Source: Methylomonas fluvii (GTDB taxonomy: Bacteria > Pseudomonadota > Gammaproteobacteria > Methylococcales > Methylomonadaceae). From it: 64,000 nucleotides of DNA. The position numbers and the translations under genes were made by a program. Below the pieces are notes generated by a model. The model was not told the DNA's origin, made no database searches, and saw only the letters and a program-made list of their open reading frames with translations. The stretch is taken from positions 1,488,001 through 1,552,000 of the forward strand of contig NZ_JACXST010000001.1 of the NCBI RefSeq assembly GCF_014850975.1, given 5' to 3'. The number at the start of each line of letters is the position of its first letter. Positions within the stretch are counted from its first letter, which is position 1. Of this stretch, positions 44,301-55,269 are shown in pieces.

Positions 44301-46838
44301 ATGGGACGCATATTTAGCATAGTAGCCGGCATCGCGGCGCTGATGGTGTTATTGGCCGGCGGAGGTGCCTATTGGTTTTCGGCGGCCCAGGTTAGGGAAA
44401 CCCAGCAAACTAGCACCACAGCCATTGCCAGCGGCATGACAGTCAGCATCGTCAGCCAGATCGAGACCTTGCAGCGAGTTATCGACGGTTTGGCGCAAGC
44501 GCCGGATGTGGTGGCGGTGCTTGCCAACGATAGCCACAATCCAGCGGCCTTGGATAATGTCGCTGCCAGACTACAAAATACGATTCCACAAACGTTGCGT
44601 GTGCGCTTGTTGCCGGCAACGGTCAGTGAGCCGGATCTTAGCCAAGTACCGAATATGGGTTTTGCCGATCTTGAGATGGTGCGCGCCACGCTGACTGCCA
44701 AGCAAAAGCCGTTCGTGCAAGGCGAGGGCGAGCATCGGCATTTGGCGATGACGGCTACGGTGAGTCAAAACCAACAGGTGGTTGGCGTGATTTTGGTGAG
44801 TTTGAAGCCGGATTTGTTGCAACAGCTGATTACCAAGACTACCGTCGGCAACGGCTATGTGGAGATCAAGCAAGAGCAGGCCGTATTGGCCAGTGTCGGC
44901 ATGCCGGAATTGAAGGCGGAGGAGCCGCAAGTGATGCCGCTGACTAACAGCCGGTGGTCGTTGGAGCTGTCGATAGGCGGCGGCACTAGTGCCGGCGACG
45001 TCATTTTATTTTCCTGCATTATTTTGATCCCCGCTTTATTGGGTTGTTTGGCGTTTTTTGTCGGTTACCGTAAATTGGCCGATTATCTGCACCACGATCA
45101 AAGCAGTATTTTAAAGGCCGCCAAGGACATGATGACCGGCAAGCAGGTTGGTCACTATCCGGTGCAACTCGATGAAATGCGGCCGATTATTTCGACTTTG
45201 GCGCAGTTTAAACGCATCCTGGAGCAAGAAAAAAGCCCGAGTAAAGTTCCTGACGAATTGGGTGAATACGACTTTTTCGACGAGTCGTTCGACATCGATT
45301 TTATCGAAGAGTCGCCTAAAACCGCCGAACACTATGCCAGTGTGCCGGTCAGCTTGGGCACGGCGCCTATCAGCATGGCCGAGCAGGCGCCGCTTAGTGC
45401 GGCTACTCCCGCTGAGAAATCGGCACCCGTGGCGATGCCAAGTGTTGCGCCGACGGTAGGCGAGTCTTTTGCCGATATATTCCGTACTTATGATATTCGC
45501 GGTATTGTCGGACGCGGTTTGACGCCGGAAACGGTGCGCAATATCGGCCGAGCTTTGGGTAGCGAGGCCAGGCAACTGAATATCAAGACTATTGTGATGG
45601 GCAGGGACGGTCGGCTATCCAGTCCGGGCTTGGCGGATGCCTTGGCAAAAGGCATTACCGAAGCAGGTTGCGATGTATTGAACATTGGCCTGGTGCCGAC
45701 GCCGTTGCTGTATTTTGTCACCCAGCATAGTGAAGGCCGTAGTGGTGTGATGATCACCGGTAGCCACAACCCGGCTGACTATAACGGCCTTAAACTGGTT
45801 TTGAACGGCGAAACTTTATCCGGCGACAAGATTCAACAACTGAAAAAACGCATTGAGGCCGGCGATTTTAGCGAAGGCACGCCGGGTTCCATCGAGCTGA
45901 ATAGCCTATTCAGCAACGAATATATCGGTATGATTTCCGACGATGTGCATTTGATCAGGCCTATGAAAGTGGCTGTCGATTGCGGCAACGGCGCGGCCGG
46001 ACAACTGGCTCCGATTCTGTTGCGAACCATGGGTTGCGACGTGATCGAGTTGTATTGCGAGATTGACGGTAATTTTCCCAATCATCATCCCGACCCCAGC
46101 AAGCCGGAAAATCTGGCCGATCTGATCAAGGCCGTACAGCATTACGAGGCTGATATAGGCGTCGCCTTCGACGGTGATGGCGACCGAATCGGCGTGGTCG
46201 ATTCCGGCGGCAAAATTATTTGGCCGGATCGGCAAATGATGCTGTATGCCCGCGATGTATTGGCCAATAAACCGGGAGCGGAAATTATTTACGACGTGAA
46301 GTGCTCCCGGCATTTGCACGATCAAATCGTCAAACGTGGCGGACGGCCGTTGATGTGGAAAAGTGGTCATTCGCTGATGAAAGCCAAGCTCAAGGAAACC
46401 ACAGCGGCGCTGGCCGGCGAGATGAGTGGGCATATTTTCTTTAACGACCGTTGGTTTGGTTTCGACGACGCCTTATACGCGGCGGCACGCTTGATTGAAA
46501 TTTTGTCCGGCGATATGCGCAGCAGTAGCGACGTATTTGCCGAACTGCCGGATAGCATCAATACACCGGAGCTGCATGTGCCTCTGGCTGAAGGCGAAGG
46601 TGTCCGCTTCGTGGAACAGCTATTCAGCCAGGCCAAGTTTAAAGACGGCAAGATCATCAATATCGACGGCATGCGCGTCGAATTTGCCGACGGCTGGGGC
46701 TTGGTCAGGGCTTCCAACACCACGCCGGTGCTAACCTTACGTTTCGAGGCGGATAGCCAGGATGCGATGCAACGTATTCAAGCTCAATTCAGGCAGCTGA
46801 TGCTGCAAATCAAACCCGATATCAAACTACCTTTTTAA
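44301..46838 (+). CDS. algC: Phosphomannomutase/phosphoglucomutase with membrane-anchored N-terminal extension
   Basis: The C-terminal ~455 residues (from about 390) are a complete AlgC-type enzyme interconverting mannose-6-P/mannose-1-P and glucose-6-P/glucose-1-P for polysaccharide precursors. The phosphoserine loop is TGSHNPADYNG (Ser488), the metal loop is DGDGDR (624-629), and GEMSGHIFF is the sugar loop. The N-terminal ~390 residues add two membrane helices (about 8-28 and 234-256) enclosing a ~200-residue extracytoplasmic domain, then a low-complexity Ala/Pro linker. Long forms of AlgC occur in other gammaproteobacteria in the same dut-algC-argB setting. The extension could tether the enzyme or sense an outside signal; the latter is speculation. 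Confidence 0.92.
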   Translation: MGRIFSIVAGIAALMVLLAGGGAYWFSAAQVRETQQTSTTAIASGMTVSIVSQIETLQRVIDGLAQAPDVVAVLANDSHNPAALDNVAARLQNTIPQTLRVRLLPATVSEPDLSQVPNMGFADLEMVRATLTAKQKPFVQGEGEHRHLAMTATVSQNQQVVGVILVSLKPDLLQQLITKTTVGNGYVEIKQEQAVLASVGMPELKAEEPQVMPLTNSRWSLELSIGGGTSAGDVILFSCIILIPALLGCLAFFVGYRKLADYLHHDQSSILKAAKDMMTGKQVGHYPVQLDEMRPIISTLAQFKRILEQEKSPSKVPDELGEYDFFDESFDIDFIEESPKTAEHYASVPVSLGTAPISMAEQAPLSAATPAEKSAPVAMPSVAPTVGESFADIFRTYDIRGIVGRGLTPETVRNIGRALGSEARQLNIKTIVMGRDGRLSSPGLADALAKGITEAGCDVLNIGLVPTPLLYFVTQHSEGRSGVMITGSHNPADYNGLKLVLNGETLSGDKIQQLKKRIEAGDFSEGTPGSIELNSLFSNEYIGMISDDVHLIRPMKVAVDCGNGAAGQLAPILLRTMGCDVIELYCEIDGNFPNHHPDPSKPENLADLIKAVQHYEADIGVAFDGDGDRIGVVDSGGKIIWPDRQMMLYARDVLANKPGAEIIYDVKCSRHLHDQIVKRGGRPLMWKSGHSLMKAKLKETTAALAGEMSGHIFFNDRWFGFDDALYAAARLIEILSGDMRSSSDVFAELPDSINTPELHVPLAEGEGVRFVEQLFSQAKFKDGKIINIDGMRVEFADGWGLVRASNTTPVLTLRFEADSQDAMQRIQAQFRQLMLQIKPDIKLPF

Positions 46839-48731
<1,893 letters not shown>

Positions 48732-48750
48732 GGCAATATTGGCTAGAGGC

Positions 48751-49326
48751 CTAGCCCAGTAGGCTGACCAATTGATGCAAGGGCGGCAACAGCATCATTT
48801 TTGCCAGTTGCAACAATACCAGCGCCACCAGTGGCGATAAGTCGATTCCGCCGAGGTCGGGCAGCACTTTGCGGCATACGTTCAGCAGCGGATCAGTCAA
48901 ACTGTACAAAATCGATGAAGCGGAGCCGTAACTGCCGGGTGCGAACCAACTGAGGATGGCGCCGGCAAAAATGGCGTAAACGAAAATATCGATCAGCATT
49001 TTCAGCAAGTCGGTAAACGACAATAGTGTCAATGCCACAAAACTCACGGATAAGCCTTTAATAGCCAGTATCGAAAAGTTAGCGACTATTTGCAGCAACA
49101 AGGCCAATAACAGGGAAGAGCTATCGATGCGGCCGATGGCAGGAATAAAACGGCGCAAAATCCGCAACGGCGGATGGGTGATTTTCACCAGAAATTGCGA
49201 CACCGGGTTGTAAAAATCGGCCTGGGTCCATTGCAGCAAGAAGCGCAATGCCACAGCTAAAATATACAAAGAAAACAGCGTGTCGATCAGGAATACTATC
49301 GGGTCGGTCATGTAATTGCTGCCCAT
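48751..49326 (-). CDS. YggT family membrane protein
   Basis: A 191-residue integral membrane protein with two copies of the YggT repeat, each a pair of helices with the NP/DP turn: YNPVSQFLVKITHPPLRILR (first) and YSLTDPLLNVCRKVLPDLG (second). YggT proteins have been linked to osmotic tolerance and to cell-division membrane steps, but the activity is not settled. The start overlaps the proC stop by one base, so translation is coupled. The second in-frame ATG, four codons in, is also possible. Confidence 0.92.
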   Translation of the reverse strand: MGSNYMTDPIVFLIDTLFSLYILAVALRFLLQWTQADFYNPVSQFLVKITHPPLRILRRFIPAIGRIDSSSLLLALLLQIVANFSILAIKGLSVSFVALTLLSFTDLLKMLIDIFVYAIFAGAILSWFAPGSYGSASSILYSLTDPLLNVCRKVLPDLGGIDLSPLVALVLLQLAKMMLLPPLHQLVSLLG

Positions 49327-50153
49327 TAGTCGGCTCCCAGTTGTTTTGACATTTCAATCGAACGGTCATTGGCGGCATGCAAGGCTTTGGCAACCAGTTC
49401 GACAAAACCGTTTTGCACAAATGTTTCTATGGCTTGTTGAGTGGTGCCGCCCGGCGAGGTAACTCTGGCACGTAATTGAGCGGGTGATTCGGCCGATTCC
49501 AGCGCAATTTTGGCGGCACCGAGCGCGGTTTGTTGAATCAGCAATCTAGCGGAGCGTTCGTCCAGGCCCAATTCCAGGGCGGCTTTTTCCATCGCTTCCA
49601 TCAGCAGGAAGAAATAAGCCGGTCCGCTGCCGGAGACGGCAGTCACCGCGTCAAGTTGGTTTTCGTCGTTTACCCACAGTGCCAAACCGACAGCGCGTAA
49701 AATATTTTCGGCCAAATCTTTTTGTTCGTCATCGACATTGGCGTTGGCGTGCAATGCTGTTGCACCGGTTTGCACCAGTGCCGGCGTATTGGGCATGCAG
49801 CGCACGATAGCGACCTCGCTGCCTAGCCATTTAGACAGGCTTTGTTGGGAAATGCCGGCGGCAATCGATACTACCAGCACATTTTTTTGTTTCAGGCTGG
49901 GGGCGATTTGCAAAGCAACATCGCGCAATATTTGCGGTTTAACTGCCAGCACCACCACTTCGACTTCGTTAATGACTGTCTCGTTGTTGGCGGTAGTATT
50001 CACATGAAGTTGATCGGTGTGAGCCTGCAAAGTTGCGGGTGCGGTATCCGACACCCAGATTTGCTGCGGTGAATGGCCGCTGGCAATCAAACCGCTGATT
50101 AGACTGGTTGCCATGTTGCCGCCACCAATAAAACCGATTGTTTTTGTTTTCAT
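49326..50153 (-). CDS. proC: Pyrroline-5-carboxylate reductase
   Basis: ProC reduces 1-pyrroline-5-carboxylate to proline with NAD(P)H, the last step of proline synthesis. The 275-residue protein has the Rossmann motif GFIGGGNMATSLISGL at the N-terminus, VLAVKPQ in the middle, and the C-terminal signature ALGAAKIALESAESPAQLR, followed by VTSPGGTTQQAI. It lies between murJ upstream and yggT downstream on the minus strand, and proC-yggT pairing is common. Confidence 0.96.
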   Translation of the reverse strand: MKTKTIGFIGGGNMATSLISGLIASGHSPQQIWVSDTAPATLQAHTDQLHVNTTANNETVINEVEVVVLAVKPQILRDVALQIAPSLKQKNVLVVSIAAGISQQSLSKWLGSEVAIVRCMPNTPALVQTGATALHANANVDDEQKDLAENILRAVGLALWVNDENQLDAVTAVSGSGPAYFFLLMEAMEKAALELGLDERSARLLIQQTALGAAKIALESAESPAQLRARVTSPGGTTQQAIETFVQNGFVELVAKALHAANDRSIEMSKQLGAD

Positions 50154-50238
50154 AGCTTACTGATTAGTCTGTTGAATCGTTACGGAAACCGCTGTTCGCG
50201 GTGCATTCTACATGACAATGGTGGCACCGCAGAGAATC

Positions 50239-51786
50239 TCAAGTCGTTACAGATTTTTGCAAGCCAATATGCCGGGGGCGGAGACCCAACAATATCAGCG
50301 CCGAACTGTAAATCAAGATTGCCAAGCCGATTGCCATTCCCAGGTGCAAGCCTCGTTGTGACGCGTTCCAATTCAGCCAAAGTGTCACGTCGACAAAATA
50401 ATATAAAAAAGCCGACATGATTGCGTTGGCCACTACAACCCGCAGGATGAATATTAGCCATTTCTCGCAAGGCTGGTAAATGCGGGTTTTTAACAACGTC
50501 AACAATAGCAGCAGCGCGTTTAGGTAAGCAGACAGGGTGGTTGCCAGGGCGATGCCGATATGCGCGAAAGGAAATGCCAGCAGCACACTCAATATGATAT
50601 TCGCGACGATGGAATGCATACCAAAACGCATCGGCGTTTGCGTGTCCTGGCGCGAGGTGAAGCCTGGAACCAAGATCTTGATCAACATAAATGCCAATAA
50701 GCCTAGAGCATAAGCCATCAGGCTTTTACCGGCCATCCGCACATCGTCGCTGTCGAATTCATTATATTGAAACAGCGTCGATAACAAGGGCTCTGCCAGC
50801 AGTGTCAAACCCAGGGTTGCGGGCAGGCCGATCAGTAACACCAATTTTAAGCCCCAATCCAGCGCTTTGGAAAAGGCCTGGGTATCCTCAGCGGCATGGT
50901 TCTCGGATAATCTCGGCAAAATGACTGTTGCCAGCGCCACACCCAAAATCCCGAGCGGAAACTCCACCAGTCTATCGGAGTAGTACAGCCAAGAAACGCT
51001 GCCTGAAGTTAAAAATGAGGCTACCAAAGTGCCGAACAGCAAATTGACTTGGACCACGGAGACCCCAAAAATGGCGGGGAGGATCTGTTTGAGCATGCGT
51101 TGCACCGCTGGGTCTTGGTAGCCCCAGCGCGGCCTGGGCAGCAAGCCGAGCCTTATCAGCGCAGGGATTTGAAACAGCAATTGCACTACGCCGGCGCCAA
51201 ATACGCCCCACGCTAAAGCCATAATGGGTTTGGCCATTAACGGCGAAATCCAGATTGCAGCGCCTATCATGCAAATATTCAGAAATACCGGAGTCAGGGC
51301 CGGAATGGCGAATTTGCCGCGTGCGTTCAAAATCGCACCGGCGAAGGCAACCAACGTAACGAAGAACAGATACGGGAAGGTGATGCGCAGCATTTGCACA
51401 GCCAGTTCGTACTGGCCGCCTTCCCAAAGAAAGCCGGGCGCAAAAAACAGGATCAGCAATGGTGCTGCAATGACGCCCGCCACTGTGAATAACATCAACA
51501 AGACTGCCAAAGTGCCGGCGGTGCGGTCGATAAACTGCTGCAATGCCTCGCGGCTGCCTTTTTCGTTATAATCAGATAAGATTGGCACAAAAGCTTGAGC
51601 GAACGCGCCTTCCATGAATAATCGGCGTAGAAAGTTCGGAATCCTGAAGGCCACAAAAAACGCATCGGTTGCCGCGTTAACCCCGAAAATGTTGGCAAAT
51701 AGCATGTCTCTTACAAAACCCATGATCCGTGAAATCATGGTCATACTGCTAACGATTGCGGTGGATTTAAACAGCTGCTTGCTCAC
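50239..51786 (-). CDS. murJ: Lipid II flippase MurJ
   Basis: MurJ flips the peptidoglycan precursor lipid II across the inner membrane. It has 515 residues and 14 predicted helices. Signature parts are MTMISRIMGFVRDMLFANIFG, DAFFVAFRIPNFLRRLFMEG and AFAQAFVPILSDY, with the functionally needed Arg residues present. It is divergent from rpsT with 102 bases between starts, a common gammaproteobacterial arrangement, and the intervening sequence carries the rpsT promoter. Confidence 0.97.
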   Translation of the reverse strand: MSKQLFKSTAIVSSMTMISRIMGFVRDMLFANIFGVNAATDAFFVAFRIPNFLRRLFMEGAFAQAFVPILSDYNEKGSREALQQFIDRTAGTLAVLLMLFTVAGVIAAPLLILFFAPGFLWEGGQYELAVQMLRITFPYLFFVTLVAFAGAILNARGKFAIPALTPVFLNICMIGAAIWISPLMAKPIMALAWGVFGAGVVQLLFQIPALIRLGLLPRPRWGYQDPAVQRMLKQILPAIFGVSVVQVNLLFGTLVASFLTSGSVSWLYYSDRLVEFPLGILGVALATVILPRLSENHAAEDTQAFSKALDWGLKLVLLIGLPATLGLTLLAEPLLSTLFQYNEFDSDDVRMAGKSLMAYALGLLAFMLIKILVPGFTSRQDTQTPMRFGMHSIVANIILSVLLAFPFAHIGIALATTLSAYLNALLLLLTLLKTRIYQPCEKWLIFILRVVVANAIMSAFLYYFVDVTLWLNWNASQRGLHLGMAIGLAILIYSSALILLGLRPRHIGLQKSVTT

Positions 51787-51822
51787 TGCAGGCCTCAGAT
51801 TGAGTTTGGAAACACTAAAAAT

Positions 51823-51851
51823 TTGACAATCATAGCATCCAAAATGATAAT
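51823..51851 (+). promoter_or_regulatory. Sigma-70 promoter for rpsT
   Basis: TTGACA (51823-51828), a 17-base spacer and GATAAT (51846-51851), with -10 about 37 bases ahead of the rpsT ATG. The -35 is perfect and the -10 has five of six bases, fitting a highly expressed ribosomal protein. Confidence 0.85.
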
Positions 51852-51888
51852 ACGCGGTTCCAGATTAACTCAAAAGAACTGATAGACT

Positions 51889-52152
51889 ATGGCTAATTCA
51901 CCACAAGCTAGAAAAAGAGCGCGTCAGGCTGAGAAAAGCCGTATTCGCAATGCCGGACAGCGCAGCAACTTACGCACTTTCGTTAAAAAAGTGATCGCCG
52001 CTGTTAGAGCAGGCGATAAAGAGCAAGCTCAAGCCGCGTTTAAAACCGCTGTTCCTGTAATTGATTCGGCCGTTAACAAAGGCCTGATCCACAAAAACAA
52101 AGCCGCTCGCAGCAAAAGCAGACTTAACGACAGATTGCGCGCGATGGCTTGA
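51889..52152 (+). CDS. rpsT: 30S ribosomal protein S20
   Basis: S20 binds 16S rRNA early in small-subunit assembly. The 87-residue protein begins [20 protein letters not shown], the family N-terminus, and is rich in Arg, Lys and Ala, with the C-terminal block [17 protein letters not shown]. It is a single-gene unit with a strong promoter before it and a terminator after it. Confidence 0.98.
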   Translation: MANSPQARKRARQAEKSRIRNAGQRSNLRTFVKKVIAAVRAGDKEQAQAAFKTAVPVIDSAVNKGLIHKNKAARSKSRLNDRLRAMA

Positions 52153-52176
52153 TCTCGACGCAAAGTCGATAGATCA

Positions 52177-52214
52177 GCAAGGCCTATGCAACCGATGTTG
52201 CTTGGGCCTTTTTT
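52177..52214 (+). terminator. Rho-independent terminator of rpsT
   Basis: AAGGCC (52179-52184) pairs with GGCCTT (52205-52210), extended by an inner GCAA/TTGC pairing, and ends in a T run to 52214. It begins 25 bases after the rpsT stop. Confidence 0.85.
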
Positions 52215-52381
52215 ATGCGCGGCGGTTTTATCTCGCGCAGATACCAGATGCTCTGGTTCCTAATCTTTCCGATAATCAAAGGTTGTTAGCTTTCAAACAA
52301 CTTATTTGGAATAAGTTGCTTGCGGCGCGTGGACATGCTGCTAATCTGATAGCTTTCAGCTCATCAGTCTAAGGTACTGTC

Positions 52382-53398
52382 ATGAATAACCAAGACCAAG
52401 CCAAACTGCGTTGGGGAATTCTCGGCGCGGCCCGCATCAACGAACGCTTATTGCCGGCGATAGTCGAAGCATCCAATGCCGAACTGATTGGTATCGCCAG
52501 CCGCCGTCCAGGGGCTGCGGCACAAACGTTGGCTAAATATGCCCCCTGCCATCCTGAGATACAGAGTTACGACAATTTGGATTCTCTGCTCAACGACGAT
52601 GACGTACAAGCCATTTATTTGCCAATGGCGAATCATGAACACGCTGAATGGACTTTACGTGCCATCGAACATCGCAAGCATGTGCTGTGCGAAAAACCGA
52701 TGGCGCTGACGGTTGCCGATATTGATGCGATAGAAACAGCGGCTCGCCGTTACGGGGTGACCGTGATGGAAGGCTTTATGTATCGTTTCCATCCGCAACA
52801 TGCCCGAGTATTGGAGTTGATCGGTTCCGGACTGATAGGCGAAATTCGATCGGTACGTGCCAGCTATTCGTTCATGATGCGTCCGGCTCGGATGTATCGT
52901 TTAGCCGACGATGTTTCGCACGGCGGTGGCGCGATGTGGGATATCGGCTGCTATGCAATTCATTCGCTACGCATGTTTTTTCAGCAATCCCCTTGCCGGG
53001 TGACTGCGTTGTCTAAATACGTGGAAAGCGGCGCCGACATCGCTACTAGCGGCGTGCTGGATTTTGAGGACGGCAAATTCGCCCATTTCGATTTCAGCTT
53101 CGAACGGGCTCGGCGTTGCGAATACGAAATCATCGGTACCCAAGGGGGTATCAAATGTCATGTGGTTTGGCAATTGCCCGGCGATGTGCCGGTGATTTCT
53201 TGGTGGACCGAGGACGGTCGCCAGTCCGAAGAGCGTTTCCCGGCTTCCAATCACTTCCGTCTGGAGATTGAACATTTCAGCAATTGCGTGCTGAGTGGTA
53301 AGGGGCCGCAGTTGTCCCTAGACGATGCCCGGGATAATTGCAGAACGATAGTGGCCGCATTGCAATCGGCGGCGGAAGGTCGGGTCGTTGAAATTTAA
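52382..53398 (+). CDS. Gfo/Idh/MocA family oxidoreductase
   Basis: A NAD(P)-dependent oxidoreductase of the Gfo/Idh/MocA family, 338 residues. The Rossmann start is WGILGAARINERLLPAI. The conserved EKPM block (HVLCEKPMALT) supplies the catalytic Lys, and GGGAMWDIGCYAIHSLR lies in the C-terminal domain and carries the Asp and His of the active site. The family acts on sugars or cyclitols (dehydrogenation or epimer-type reactions); the substrate cannot be named from sequence. No sugar pathway genes adjoin it. Confidence 0.92.
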   Translation: MNNQDQAKLRWGILGAARINERLLPAIVEASNAELIGIASRRPGAAAQTLAKYAPCHPEIQSYDNLDSLLNDDDVQAIYLPMANHEHAEWTLRAIEHRKHVLCEKPMALTVADIDAIETAARRYGVTVMEGFMYRFHPQHARVLELIGSGLIGEIRSVRASYSFMMRPARMYRLADDVSHGGGAMWDIGCYAIHSLRMFFQQSPCRVTALSKYVESGADIATSGVLDFEDGKFAHFDFSFERARRCEYEIIGTQGGIKCHVVWQLPGDVPVISWWTEDGRQSEERFPASNHFRLEIEHFSNCVLSGKGPQLSLDDARDNCRTIVAALQSAAEGRVVEI

Positions 53399-53512
53399 TG
53401 GCAACAAGGCAAGGAGGTCTGAGTGAGTGCTGTCAAGCGCTGCAAAAAGGCCATGTCTTTGGGCCTCGTTCCCGTTTAATTCATATGAGTTTGTGGTATC
53501 AGGAGCTTGTCG

Positions 53513-53911
53513 ATGAACGATAAAATCTTATCCAAAATTGTTCGGCGCGATGCCTTGCGCATAGTCGTGATGCTGAGTGTTCTTCAAGTGGGTTCTGCAT
53601 GCGCCGTTGACGCGGTACAAGCCCGGAAAGATTTGCAGCAAATGGGTGTTGAATACACGGAACAGCAATTCGCGGCCTACGCTGGAGTGGGCGATATGGC
53701 GGCGGTGCAATTATTTCTGGATGCGGGAATGGATATAAACGCTGGCGGTAGCGCCGCTTTGGGGTTGGCGGCCGGTAGAGGGCGGACGGAAATGGTGGAA
53801 CTGCTATTGGCGAATGGCGCCAAGCCGACGGCAAATGCGTTACAGTTCGCTAGAACCCGGGGCCATTGGGAAATTGTAAATATGCTGGTGCAGGCGGGGG
53901 CCAAGGAATAG
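53513..53911 (+). CDS. Small exported ankyrin-repeat protein
   Basis: A 132-residue protein with a probable signal peptide (hydrophobic stretch about residues 18-32, ending at SACA). Three ankyrin-type repeats follow: QFAAYAGVGDMAAVQLFLDA, ALGLAAGRGRTEMVELLLAN and ALQFARTRGHWEIVNMLVQA. It should bind a protein partner in the periplasm. ATG 53513 is set by an AGGAG site 7 bases upstream. The gene stands between an oxidoreductase gene and a convergent sorted-surface-protein gene and gives no hint of a partner. Confidence 0.8.
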   Translation: MNDKILSKIVRRDALRIVVMLSVLQVGSACAVDAVQARKDLQQMGVEYTEQQFAAYAGVGDMAAVQLFLDAGMDINAGGSAALGLAAGRGRTEMVELLLANGAKPTANALQFARTRGHWEIVNMLVQAGAKE

Positions 53912-53980
53912 CGATCGCGTGCGCACAGATTGAGCGATTAGCGGGGATGACAAGATTTTTCGACGAGAAAGGATGGGCGC

Positions 53981-54008
53981 GACTCCCTCGAAATAGCTTG
54001 AGGGAGTC
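53981..54008. terminator. Hairpin between convergent genes
   Basis: GACTCCCTC (53981-53989) and GAGGGAGTC (54000-54008) form a perfect 9-bp stem between the ankyrin gene and the choice-of-anchor gene. The T run is poor on both sides, so termination in both directions is inferred from position. Confidence 0.55.
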
Positions 54009-54018
54009 ACGCGGAGAC

Positions 54019-54921
54019 TTAACGAGCGAGTTTTTTTCGGCCGTTGATTCCCAAAATACCTAAGGCTGAGCCGAACAACCAAATCGCCGCTGGTACGGGC
54101 ACTGCGGCAATATTGCTGGCGAACAACTGGTTATGGAATTCGATATTGCCGTTAAACGACTGAGCAACCAATTGGCCGTTCAATTGCCCGTAACCGCCGA
54201 ATACGTTGGCCCAGGGCGCTAGAATCGAGCCCTGAGGGTTCTTGCTGCCCGCTAACGTTAGCGACGTTGCGTCATAGAAATTGTAGATGACGTGTGTGGC
54301 GTCGATGCCGTTAAGATTGACTTGGCCGTTTTGAAATATCTGGCCGGTGCCGCCGACATTGATCAACACAGTGGAGTTGCTGGGAGCGCTGATGTTGATC
54401 GTATTGCTCGCGGTCAGTTCTGCGCCGTCTATGTCGAACACGTTGAGTTCGCTACTGTTGCCGGTCAGATTCAGCGTGCCGTAATTGTTGCCGACACTGC
54501 CGTTGGCGGTCAAAGCGTTCCAGGCGTTCGAGATGTTTTGATATTGGGTTTGCGCACCGGAAAAGTCCACCAATGTTTGCGCGAAGACGCCGCCATTGGC
54601 GGTAAAACTGCTTAGCAGAGTGCCGCCAGCATAGATGCTACCATTCTGACCGTTACCTACGCCGCCGTTGCTGGCGGTTAGTGTGCCGTTTACGACCAAA
54701 CGGGCTGCGTTGCCACTGATTTGCGAGGCCACGGAATAGTTGGCTAATGTAATATTGCCGCCGGCAGCCAAGTTGCCTTCGGTATCGGAATTTGAGCTGA
54801 TGAAGTTGCCGAATACGAAAACATTGTAGTCGCTGGCCGGCCCTAACAAGGCTGCATGGGCTGGAGAGATGGCGGCAGCAAATAATAAACTGGTAGTCGC
54901 TATAGTGTGTGACAAACGCAT
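54019..54921 (-). CDS. Choice-of-anchor A family protein with PEP-CTERM-like tail
   Basis: A 300-residue secreted protein with a signal peptide ending near residue 23 (SPAHA). The domain belongs to the choice-of-anchor A type (also called a collagen-binding-like domain): the repeats NVFVFGNF, DTEGNLAAGGNI, GIDATHVIYNFYDA and PQGSILAPWA are characteristic. The C-terminal sorting segment is VPVPAAIWLFGSALGILGI followed by NGRKKLAR, a VPxxP-type PEP-CTERM signal. It is a likely surface or matrix protein whose processing would need an exosortase. It shares only the tail type with the protein at 41473-42360. Confidence 0.85.
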   Translation of the reverse strand: MRLSHTIATTSLLFAAAISPAHAALLGPASDYNVFVFGNFISSNSDTEGNLAAGGNITLANYSVASQISGNAARLVVNGTLTASNGGVGNGQNGSIYAGGTLLSSFTANGGVFAQTLVDFSGAQTQYQNISNAWNALTANGSVGNNYGTLNLTGNSSELNVFDIDGAELTASNTINISAPSNSTVLINVGGTGQIFQNGQVNLNGIDATHVIYNFYDATSLTLAGSKNPQGSILAPWANVFGGYGQLNGQLVAQSFNGNIEFHNQLFASNIAAVPVPAAIWLFGSALGILGINGRKKLAR

Positions 54922-55269
54922 TTTCCTTTAACCTTGAATATGTATTATGGCGGGATGCCTTAATTGATAATGTGTCGACAATATCTGTTCCCATGCGGAA
55001 ATGTCGTAAGCAAAACCGACGGTCCAAATAAGAGCGTGACGACAAATACTTGACCACGCCGTTGATCGGCCGGGGAAGTTGGCTTTTGCCGATTCGAGAC
55101 CTACATTAAAAGACGAGTCGTTAGCAGTAGGTTTCCCGGATTGCGGCGATACACCATGCACTTCCGGTGTCCATTTTATGTGATTTGAATTCCGGGCGAT
55201 ATGGCCGTTGGTACAGGCGGCTTGCCGGGGTAGCAAACTGCTAACCCGGCAGCTTATTCGAAGCCGATT
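54922..55269. other. Intergenic region upstream of the choice-of-anchor gene
   Basis: This gap of 348 bases holds no credible gene. It should contain the promoter of the choice-of-anchor gene near its left end and the hairpin after clpB (55224-55250) near its right end. I saw nothing else in the middle 250 bases. Confidence 0.5.
55224..55250 (-). terminator. Hairpin downstream of clpB
   Basis: GCCGGGGTAGCA (55224-55235) and TGCTAACCCGGC (55239-55250) pair at 11 of 12 positions with a 3-base loop, 20 bases after the clpB stop. No clear T run follows, so it is a probable rather than certain terminator. Confidence 0.55.
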
